A stretch of 28,061 nucleotides of DNA from Nemertoderma westbladi. Its lineage: Eukaryota; Xenacoelomorpha; Nemertodermatida; Nemertodermatidae. The notes beneath the pieces were generated by a model. The model was not told the origin of the DNA. It ran no database searches and saw nothing but the letters and a program-made list of their open reading frames with translations. Each line of letters starts with the position of its first letter. Position 1 is the first letter of the stretch. The stretch covers positions 1 to 28,061 of the forward strand of contig JAUCBJ010000725.1 in assembly GCA_032718475.1 (NCBI GenBank), written 5' to 3'. Of the stretch, positions 19,928-28,061 are shown one piece after another. The position numbers were made by a program, and so were the translations under genes.

Positions 19928-20640
19928 CTTTGAGAATCCTCAGCAAGTCTCTGATCGGATGAGCATAAGCTCAAAGGATGGTATGCTTGAGCATGTGGAC
20001 AGCTTCTGTTACCTGGTATCATGGATCCGGAAGTCAGGTGAGGACCTTCGAATACGTAAGGGAAAGGTATGGGCAGCCTTGAATAGGCTTCCTAGGATTT
20101 GGAAGTCACCGAGAATTAATCGGAAACTTAAGGTCCGATTATTTAGAGCAGCAGTAGTTCCAGTACAGCTCTATGGGAGTCTATGCTGGGCTCTAACTGT
20201 TGAGGACACAAAATCTCTAGATGGCACATTCAAACGAATGCTACGCCGGGTTCATTGTGTCAAGTACAATGCACACTTCTCCAACCAGACACTATATAAA
20301 ATTGGAGGTGTCTTATTGGTTCCCCCAAGCTTGATACTAGAACAAAATCGCCTCCGCTTAGCAGGACATTGCTTTCACCGTGAGGACCAGCCAGTGCATA
20401 ATCTTGTGCTTTGGCAGCCTCATGGAGAGAATAAGCATAGTGGACAGTACATGACATTCTTGAGACGCATCTTAAAGGACACTGGCCTTGAAGATGCGGA
20501 TGATCTAGCAAATGTCATGGGTATAGGGAATTGTGGCGGCGCAATTTTGTTGACAAGCCGGCACAGCATTATTTATATATATATGTAATACATAATAATG
20601 CAGTTGCAATGCAGCATGCTGATAGTAGAAGTAGTAATTA
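19924..20640 (+). pseudogene. LINE family A copy 2, 3' segment
   Basis: The frame from 19959 is open for about 209 codons: SISSKDGMLEHVDSF, then WIRKSGEDLRIRKGK, RLFRAAVVPVQLYGS and the end RLAGHCFHREDQP. It corresponds to the reverse of 5291-6000. The 3' tail GATAGTAGAAGTAGTA (near 20620-20636) matches the triplet tail of the first copy. An ATG at 19959 is only an internal Met of the LINE protein. Confidence 0.88.
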
Positions 20641-21020
20641 TAAAAATAATGGTAATATTACAGTATTTCTAATATAAGAGCTTTGCTTTATTGGACCCTT
20701 AGGCCCACTAATAAGTCAGTTAATGGGCCAGACTCTATCTGATAAAACCCCACATGCTAAAGATAACCCCACTTAATTGTATGTTCTAAACTAACTATTT
20801 TGTTTCACAATCTGGCAAAACAACAGATATCAAATTGAATGGTATAAAATGCGATCTACCTCTAAAAATATGTGCCCAAACATATTATACTGTACGTTTT
20901 TTAGATAATATTTAGTCAAAAAATAGATCGCATTACTCAACATTTCTTAAAATATTCAGTTTTTTTCGTTTTTCTCAAAACTAAAAAAATATACTTAGGG
21001 GGTTTTGTCGAATTACCTAC
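20641..21020. other. No gene seen; small inverted repeat
   Basis: ATGCGATCTA near 20849 and TAGATCGCAT near 20924 are inverted. CTTAGGGGGTTTTGTC at 20995 matches the motif seen at 9128. Confidence 0.5.
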
Positions 21021-21480
21021 GCATTGTTGTCCTCGCTCGTCGACTCGCATCCCTCTTGTATCAGTCAGTGTTCCCCGTTCACAACTGATCCGCCCATCTC
21101 CGACGGATCTGGTGTAATCTGCTGGATTGCCGCCTCCTGGATGGTCGCATCCGTCTCGCTACACTCCCCTTCTCTGGACTTTGGGGTGTCCCTTCGAGTT
21201 CACTCATCTTTTGTAGGTGAGTCTCTCGTTGGTTCATCTCTCACAGCTACGGTGCCAGTTTTCACTTCGGCTTTGAGGCTTCAGTATTCACTGTGATTGG
21301 ATCCTGGTTGGCCTGAGATCCCGAACTTTCAACGTGGTGGTGCATTTCCTATGTGATGCCACTAGAGAATACTGAGTGGCCGTAGGCCTGATAAAACTAT
21401 AGTCAATTTAGTGCTGGACGTTGTTAATAGTCTCTTGTTTTAGATCACCTGTATACTGATTATAGCACAGTAGGGCAGTA
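21021..21480. other. GC-richer patch, origin unknown
   Basis: Positions 21021-21300 are GC-richer than their surroundings and open in more than one frame. The minus strand gives a short Arg-rich frame with an ATG near 21207 and a stop after about 41 codons. It may be a retroelement remnant, but no family can be named. Confidence 0.35.
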
Positions 21481-21496
21481 TCACTAGCGTAGCGAG

Positions 21497-21526
21497 GGTA
21501 GGGTCCCAGGGTCCCGGGACCCTACC
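21497..21526. repeat. GC-rich hairpin, 11-bp arms
   Basis: GGTAGGGTCCC (21497-21507) pairs with GGGACCCTACC (21516-21526). The sequence GGGACCCTACCGTGG recurs at 23608-23622, and TAGCGTAGCGAGGG or CTACGCGGCTGG lies beside each copy, so both may be ends of one repeat family. Confidence 0.6.
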
Positions 21527-22390
21527 GTGGAGATTCCAACTTACACTAACTCTGAGAGCATTTTGACATCGTCAAGTTCCGTTAAATTAAAAAAATTATA
21601 ATGACAAGTGCAATAAACCGAATATTAGAACATATTCGATGTTGAAGTTGCTTTGGAAAGGAGCCCGACCCCAGACCAGATACAATCCACATTATCCCAG
21701 GCAGGTTGCCAAAGAAAATAAGTAGTAGAAAGGAGACCATATACCCCATCAAAGTGTTGTAGCCAGGCCTCCAGCCACACTACCAATAATTCCCTAAGGC
21801 ACCCCCCCCCCCCCCGCCCCCATGATAAGGCATCATAATATCAGACAATGTTCTTAGAAAGCCAGCTTATTACTTAGGCCTATATTATATAATCTCTCAA
21901 CCAGTTTAATAGTCTGTAATGTAAAGCAATGAAATGGAGCCCAATTGACCACTGCAGGGGGGCGCCCACTGGCTCCTGCCTTGGTTTCTGTGCTTTGATT
22001 AGACGATGTTGCTGTGCCTTGCCTGTCAAGCAGGGTTCAATATATACCAATGAAAGATAGCATAAATAAGATAGGCACTCTGACTCTGATGTAATATAAT
22101 GAATTATGTAATTTTTTCTGGGTACACTGACCAACGTGATTGGATATTGCGTAGCTTGTCTTGCCGAGTCACAACTAAATAACCTGTGGGTGGCTATGTA
22201 TTCAATATTATTATTAATACCATGAAAATTACTTTGAAATGTAATTAATTAGAACATTAATTTTTTTTAACAAAAAAAACGTTTTTTTTTTTACTTTCAA
22301 TAAATAAAAAAGTGTATTTAATAATGTACCGGTACTAGTTCAATTTCAAAATGTGGCAGTTTATAAAATAATATACCAAGGTGTGGGGTG
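21527..22390. other. No gene seen
   Basis: Contains a C-rich run at 21802-21821 and a CTCF-like site (separate entry). Otherwise AT-rich. Confidence 0.5.
21946..21966 (+). promoter_or_regulatory. CTCF-like motif
   Basis: CCACTGCAGGGGGGCGCC resembles the bilaterian CTCF core CCASNAGRGGGCRS, with one or two extra bases. It is a single site and weak as evidence. Confidence 0.25.
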
Positions 22391-22880
22391 GGGGATTGTT
22401 TCACGAAGCGACATTTAACTAAATGGAAATCGCCGATTTGTAAATAAGGTATTTAAAAAACGGAAGCACATTTAAATTTTACGTCCCTTAATTTAAATGA
22501 CATGAATTGAAATTTGCCTACTGTCATTTTGCAATACTTTTATGTTATCAATACATGTTGTTATGATTCCATGGTAGTAGGGCCTATAGTACTAGTTTTT
22601 AAGAATAAGTTAACTGTTCTTAATAGAAATATTATTAAATTTACTGAAAAGCCATGACAGCATGACGACCAGACCAGTTGCTATGCCGTATAACTATTAT
22701 TATGTTAATGAGTTTAAATGACACATCATTACGTAAATGATTAAAAGCTAAATGACAGGGGGATAAATGACACGCGAATAGCAGTTTCTTGAAACATAAA
22801 AACTTTCTGTTATAATTAAAGTATTATTTTTAATCTTTCCAATTAAGCCAAATTAAATGACCGTATGTAAAACAGTCCCC
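22391..22880. mobile_element. MITE-like element with GGGGAYTGTTTYAC ends
   Basis: The left end GGGGATTGTTTCAC and the reverse complement of the right end GGGGACTGTTTTAC agree in 12 of 14 positions. Both are followed by an ACATTTAA or TCATTTAA match about 10 bp inward. AAATGACA-type motifs recur inside (22490, 22713, 22751, 22766, 22853). No coding frame and no obvious target duplication. Confidence 0.55.
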
Positions 22881-23015
22881 TCAGTTTAATTATAATATTA
22901 ATTTAATTTATTACTGTAATTCATTTTCATTTGTAATTTCAGTAACTTACTTTATAATTATGATTTTATCATATTAATTCTTAATAGCGGATTTTCTAAA
23001 TTACTCATCTTTACT

Positions 23016-23036
23016 GGGGGGGGGGGGGGGGGGGGG
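23016..23036 (+). repeat. Poly-G run, G21
   Basis: Uninterrupted guanines just left of the second composite repeat. Confidence 0.95.
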
Positions 23037-23122
23037 CTTTACTGGGGGAATGAACATGTACTGGTGCGCATTACTCAGAATGAGTAGTATACCGACTACT
23101 GTACTACAGGCTACAGGTTGGG

Positions 23123-23246
23123 TGCAACCTTCGCCCGAGTACAACCTTCGCCTGCGTCCAATATTCACCCACGTCCACACTTCACCCCGGGGAAAACCTT
23201 CGCCCGCAAGGCAATCTTCCACCGCGAACAACCTTCGCCCAATAAG
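23123..23246 (+). repeat. 17-18-bp minisatellite (left arm of the second composite repeat)
   Basis: About seven degenerate units of CAACCTTCGCCCGNGTN. Inverted units are at 23403-23455. Confidence 0.85.
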
Positions 23247-23284
23247 ATTTGTGTTAGTAACCATTTTAGTTACCTATTAAGGGA

Positions 23285-23398
23285 AAGGAGCAGGTTACAG
23301 AGACGGCTTCTTCTAACTAAAACAATAAACGATGTTGTTACCAATTTAAGGTAAGGAGCAGGTTACAGAAACGGCTTTTTCTAACCAAAACAATAATT
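23285..23398 (+). repeat. Tandem repeat with CAGGTTACAGA core (second site)
   Basis: Two units of about 61 bp carry GGAGCAGGTTACAGARACGG and CTAACCAAAACAATAA, homologous to the units at 8257-8530. Confidence 0.9.
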
Positions 23399-23402
23399 GT
23401 TT

Positions 23403-23455
23403 AGTTGGCGATGGTTGCTCGCGGGAGAAGATTGTCTGCGGGCGAAGTTTGCTGC
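23403..23455 (-). repeat. Inverted units of the 17-bp minisatellite (right arm)
   Basis: Read on the minus strand as about three units (CAAACTTCGCCCGCAGA and variants), mirroring 23123-23246. Confidence 0.75.
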
Positions 23456-23532
23456 GTACCCTACTAAACATTACACATCACGTGTGGCAGGCATTTTGTT
23501 AAAATTCCAAACAATCACACCTGGACTATGCT

Positions 23533-23555
23533 GGGGGGGGGGGGGGGGTGGGGGG
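23533..23555 (+). repeat. Poly-G run, G16 T G6
   Basis: Near-pure guanine run next to the second composite repeat. Confidence 0.95.
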
Positions 23556-24284
23556 CTCTTCCCCCACACCCACAACTACTATAAATATGAATTACAATTT
23601 GGGGTCTGGGACCCTACCGTGGGAAATTCCTGGCTACGCGGCTGGGCAGTATTGATTTATTGTATTCAGCAAGCGGTCTTCATACAGAGTAAATTGTCAA
23701 TTGATTACACAATGCACGTGACTGTTAATATAAAGCAAGGGGGAAATATATATTGCCTGTTAGCCTTACATACACCTCATTGGCCTGTCAAGGTAGATAA
23801 AGTTTAACTTTACAGGTTCAGCCCTCCCATTTACCTTAATATCACCCCATAAACTTGCTTCCCTTTGGACTTGTTGGCCTTAATTTCATGGGGGATGGTT
23901 TATCAGTCCACTTCCCGGCTCGTCCTGCTATTTTATCCCTTGGTTGGTATGCCTTATTGGGTAGACCTTAGTTTTCAACTTGTTAAATTGAAATGGAAGT
24001 GCTTAGCGGACTGGATCCGAACATAACAAACTGCAACCTTCGGATTTTTCGCAATTTGGAAAACCGCCTTTAAAAATTAAATATTGGTACAAAGTTCTTA
24101 TTTAGCTTCGTATTTAATAGGTTAGCAGTCAGTATGTAGTAACTCCAGTTCCCGCACTGGAGTTAGTAGACTTAGTAGTCCAGTAGTTTAGTGCAGTTTC
24201 TCTGTACATTCCTATACAGTATAATTACCTGAGAAAGCCCTTTTTGGATAAAGCTAAGTAAATAACTAACTGTTGTTATACATT
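23556..24284. other. No gene seen
   Basis: Mixed sequence holding one copy of GGGACCCTACCGTGG (23608). No coding signs. Confidence 0.5.
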
Positions 24285-24566
24285 TAAAAAAAAGTAAAGT
24301 AAATTTTCTTCGGCCACTAGGCCAGGATTACGCACAAAGTCTGACGACTTACTTCTAGTGCGGTCCCCGCAGAACTTTACTCCCCAGAGGAAATTCCAGT
24401 ACTCATTTAGCTACCACTTAAGGATGCAAGGCAGAGATGCGCCCTGGCTGGTCCCTTTAAAGCATTCGTGCCGAAACGAAACTGCCCTGGCCCATGTAAG
24501 GATCGAACCCACGACCTACGGGAGATGTGAATTCAATGCAACCACTACACCAAGGTGGAACTTTAA
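24285..24566 (-). mobile_element. tRNA-derived SINE, minus strand
   Basis: The minus strand starts with a tRNA-like head: A-box-like TTGGTGTAGTGGTTGC near 24554-24539, B box GTGGGTTCGATCC near 24518-24506. A body with GGGACCAGCCAGGG (24460-24447) and AAGTGGTAGCTAAATGAGTA follows, and an A/T-rich tail ends near 24285. The order head, body, tail fits a SINE of about 280 bp. It has no coding role; the 95-codon plus-strand frame across it is incidental. Confidence 0.7.
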
Positions 24567-24835
24567 TTCTTCACCTAAGGTGTTAACCCGCCCTACCCCA
24601 AACTGTATCAGTATTTTTCTCTTATTTATATATGTTATGCTTTAATCTATACTTTTTATATAAGTTTTTAAAATGAAAAATTTTATCAGATTCATTATTA
24701 TTTATCGATAACTACAATGTATTGTATACTCTTAAATTAGAATGTATATCCCGGTAGAATTTGATTTATTGTATATAAGAGGTTTGTTTAATGTTATCGG
24801 GGATGTTTTCGAGTTTAATTTGTCTTTTGATCTTC

Positions 24836-26342
24836 TTAACCCTAGGCCTATTAGTACAGGGCTATAAAATATTACACAAATACCGGGGGGGGGGGGGGGG
24901 GGGGGGGAGTGGGAGTATATTGGACCCCCCCCCTCCCCCCCCCCCCCCCTCTAAAATCTACAAATTTAAACGAAAACTTCTGATTTTTTGTTTGTAAGTA
25001 GATTTCACTAGTCCGAATCCGACCGAAAAAAGAAAATTTTCGAAAAATGTAATGGGGTGGTTATTTTGCAACACCAAATTTACAAGTAGTGAACAATTTT
25101 CATAAAATTGAAAAGTTACAATTTTCGGCTAAATATTTCTCAATACAGGTTTTCTGGGGTGCAAAATCCCTTTTAAAATATTTAAAAATTATCTCATTAC
25201 TATACGTGGCTGTTTTAATCCTCTACGTAGGCAAAAAATGCAAAAAACAAATAACCAACACTTTTCAGTTTGAACACAAATTTTTTAATTCACTTATACG
25301 AGGCTATAAATTCACATTTTTAGGTTTTCTGGGGCGCTGATTCTAATGGAATACATTTCTAATTTGCCAGATCATTGCTATTGGTATGTTTTGGCGTAAT
25401 ATGACAAATTTTGGTGCTAGCACCAAATTTCGTACCCATCACCAAAAAGTACAAGTTTGAGATGTCCAGTGCGGTTTTCATTGATTCCATCGGATTCAGG
25501 ACCCTCATAAACCCGTATAACGCAAGAAACAAGATGATACTATCTATTGATCAATTTGCTTATTTTCATAAATTTGGGCCTGGCACAAAATTTTCACCCC
25601 CACCGGCAAAAAATACAAGTTTGAAAACTCTTATGCAATTTTTACTTATTCCATTGAATTCAGAACCGTCAACAACCCGTATAACGCAAGAAAATAAGGT
25701 GACACAATTAATTGATATATTTGATGATTTTCAAAACATGGTGCTAGCACCAAACTTTGCACCCACTTCTGAAAAATACGAGTTTGAGATGTCTAGTTAG
25801 ATAATTATTTATTCCATTGAAATCAGAACCGCCATAAACATATAAAACAAGAGAAATAAGTTGTTACAGTACAAGCAATTGAACTATTGAATGCATTTTC
25901 AAAAATTTCGTGCTGGCACTAAATTTTGCAGCAGCGATACTCACTCGTATATGTACCCAGCTCGTATATATTCCATCAAAACCAGAACCCCAAAAAACCT
26001 ATAATGGGTAACTACAGGTTCAAACAATCAATTTAAAAATTGGAATATTTCAAAATTTTGGTGCTATGGCACCAAAACTTGGCTCCGGCTGAAAAAAACA
26101 AGTTTGAAATTTCTAAATTAATTTATATGAATTGCATCAAATTGCAAACACCAAAAAACTGGTTTAAATCAAAAATAGAGATGTTTCAAATCATATTTCA
26201 TGAAATGTAATTATTGTCAAAACACGTTAAAAAAAACTCGAAAACTTCCCAATTTTCACTATTAGGAAGACAATGGATTTTTAGGAGAAATCATAAAATT
26301 TCAGATTCCCCACTGCGTTTGTTTTAGAGTTACAACAAAATT
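24836..26342 (+). mobile_element. piggyBac-like non-autonomous element, copy 3
   Basis: The left end is TTAA (24836-24839) then CCCTA, followed after a 6-bp insert by TTAGTACAGGGC, as in copy 1. A G23 run (24885-24907) and a C9-T-C15 run (24925-24949) occupy the place of the subterminal palindrome and could pair into a long hairpin. Five units of about 163 bp centre on 25418, 25581, 25745, 25914 and 26066. Homology with copy 2 continues to about 26342 (ACTGCGTTTGTTT) and then ends without a TAGGG-TTAA terminus, so the right end is lost. Confidence 0.75.
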
Positions 26343-26637
26343 TATCGGCATTATCGGCCCAAAACACTACTTAAATACAAAAATTCAAAATTATGTCTAG
26401 AAGTTATAATTCTCGACATCTCTAGATCACTGTGTGAAAATTTCAAACTATTTTGATGAAAAATTGACGGAGGAGTAGCCGAGTATTTTGAGTGGAGCAA
26501 AAACGAGCAAAAATAATTCCGAGTAAAATGGGTTTAAAGTTTGAACCTTCCCTCTCAAAATTTTCTCTCTATTATTCTGTCAATATGTAATAATCATACA
26601 CATGTTTAATATATGTATGTTAATGAAGAAGCATAGA
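26343..26637. other. No gene seen
   Basis: AT-rich unique sequence to the right of the truncated element. Confidence 0.5.
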
Positions 26638-26900
26638 GCTGAAATTTTCGCTACGGGGTTTTCGAGGTCTCTGATATCCTTTCTTGTATCTGTTTTCATG
26701 CTTGTCTAAACCTTATCTGTCTGTCTGTCAGACAGTCCGTCTGTCCGTCAAATTATACTAAATACTTACATGGCAAGCTAATATTTTCGCTACTGAGGTT
26801 TTCGAGGTCGCTAATTTCATTTCTGGTATCTGTTTTTATGCTTGTCAAAATCTTGCCTGTCTGTCTGTCTGTCAGGCTGTCCGTCAGGCTGTCAGTCTAT
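26638..26900 (+). repeat. Two tandem units of about 135 bp with CTGT/CCGT microsatellite
   Basis: Each unit has TTTTCGCTAC, GGTTTTCGAGGTC, TATCTGTTTT, ATGCTTGTC and then a CTGT/CCGT run. A further CTGT array is at 27548-27597. Confidence 0.85.
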
Positions 26901-27547
26901 CGATTAAAATATATATTTCCCACCAAATTTCCCTCCAAATCTGTTTTAGAACAAAATGAAGTTACTCAAATAGTTAGATCATAAAAATTACCAAAAAGAC
27001 ATTATTTCTTCATTAATATAAATTTTGATTATTTATGCAATCATGCCGTAGTCAAATCGTCATATCTAAAAAATAATCAAGCTGAGAACTAATAACTTTC
27101 ATATTCTATTCGGAATCGCCATTAAAATCTCACAAAAAATCACTCTTTCACTTTTTTGACCAAAAAAAGGTGAATACCCCCCCCCCCCTCCCTTAAGTTA
27201 TTGAATGAAAACATATCTTTTGGTTTTCAACATGGCTGAAAATAGACAGCAATACACATCAAATCAACCAACCAATATTTACTAAAATTGTTGGTCGGCT
27301 GATACCCTCAAGCACATGACTACTGTAAATTGCTCAGGATAGAAAATATCCTCCAACCGAAACAATCTTAATGATTCAAGTACAGTCGATGATGACACAG
27401 TCATTTCACCACAACGGATGGACAACCAGATGGTTCACAACCGATTGCACCTCTAAATTGTGGAAAGCTATGGCTGTGGGGCGAGCCACGCAGTCAGGGC
27501 GAGCCTTAGCGCACAATTATAATTAGTAAAGAGGGCAAAATGTTATG
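26901..27547. other. No gene seen
   Basis: AT-rich with a C12 run at 27177-27188. Confidence 0.5.
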
Positions 27548-27597
27548 TCCGTCTGTCTGTCTGTCTGTCCTTCTGTTTGTCTGTCTATCCGTCTGTA
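27548..27597 (+). repeat. (CTGT)n microsatellite
   Basis: About twelve CTGT-type tetramers with CCGT and CTTT variants. The preceding AATGTTATGTC and following AACTTTTGG text look like a dispersed repeat. Confidence 0.9.
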
Positions 27598-28061
27598 ATG
27601 AAAAATTCATTCGTAAATAACTTTTGGAAGATATTAACCATTTTCAACCAAATTTTTTATGGGCATACTAGAGAAAAAGTTCCAATATTTTTGAAAGTTA
27701 CCAGCAAATACCTCTCGAACTTTTGACTCCAGATTAAATCGAACTTGTTTCGAACTTGCTCAAGTTCGCGTGCTGCGCGACCACCACGAACGTGTACCTG
27801 TTTTCCTCCACAAATTGAAATTCAACATCGGAGTTCTCAGCAATAAAGAGATTGGGAAACTAGATGGAAATTACAGGATTGGAATGCCTAAATACTACAC
27901 TGCAACTTTAATTTCGTCTCGCAACCATAGAAACACACACACACACCATACAGTGTCCTCTTTTAGCAACGTATGCAAATTCCTTATTTCCTCTCCCCAG
28001 TCTCAACTCTCTAACAACGAAAACTATTGATGATATTATAACAGTTTATAGTGTATATTAA
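27598..28061. other. No gene supported
   Basis: An 86-codon frame (27770-28030) begins at a CTG-type codon and has no recognisable domain. A (CA)n run lies near 27934-27945. Confidence 0.4.

Noticed and set aside
21024-21296. 90-codon plus-strand ORF and a 41-codon Arg-rich minus-strand ORF
   Set aside because: Neither has a recognisable domain, and only composition supports them; kept as a GC-rich patch.
24791-24997. ORF with Gly and Pro runs
   Set aside because: Caused by the G23 and C-run tracts at the left end of the piggyBac-like copy 3.

Overview
The window looks like animal genomic DNA, AT-rich and without operons. It is dominated by decayed eukaryotic transposons: LINEs, a BEL/Pao LTR element, piggyBac-like and other inverted-repeat elements, tRNA-derived SINE-like pieces and minisatellites. 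Short palindromes such as TAGGCCTA and TACCGGTA recur, and there are many poly-G or poly-C runs of 10-23 bases. Together these suggest a marine invertebrate, possibly an echinoderm, but the species call is a guess. No bacterial, organellar or rRNA sequence was seen. Annotation is limited to what can be read by eye. ORF starts at GTG or TTG were not accepted as real starts.

Layout, left half. Positions 409-583 hold a short inverted-repeat element. From about 1860 to 6229 lies a LINE mosaic: a GC-richer leader, an AP-endonuclease plus the first half of a reverse transcriptase of family A (+ strand), then a piece of an unrelated LINE family B (+), then the second half of family A (- strand). A 10-bp minisatellite starts exactly at the truncated end of that last piece. 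Positions 6990-8913 hold a hairpin and a composite repeat with inverted minisatellite arms. Positions 10945-11863 (-) are the end of a BEL/Pao polyprotein with its polypurine tract. It abuts a small SAM-like coding fragment (11864-12139, -). Further upstream are a second open fragment (12250-12744, -) and a promoter-like cluster (TATA, four heat-shock pentamers, three CCAAT boxes) at 12858-12991.

Layout, right half. Three copies of one piggyBac-like non-autonomous element (TTAA targets, CCCTA/TAGGG ends) lie at 13283-14681 (-), 19016-19927 (+) and 24836-26342 (+). Each contains about 163-bp tandem units centred on a GCTAGC palindrome. Positions 15020-16682 hold a 57-bp-arm hairpin touching a 1.5-kb terminal-inverted-repeat element. 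The best gene candidate is a single-exon 225-codon ORF at 17387-18064 of unknown function. Next to it are a Merlin/IS1595-type transposase scrap and a second family A LINE copy, split by one of the piggyBac-like elements. The rest is MITE-like, SINE-like and microsatellite sequence.

Nothing forms a recognisable pathway. The items most worth following are the orphan ORF at 17387, the heat-shock-like promoter with its two minus-strand fragments, the piggyBac-like satellite-carrying family, and the composite repeat found at two sites with different minisatellite arms.
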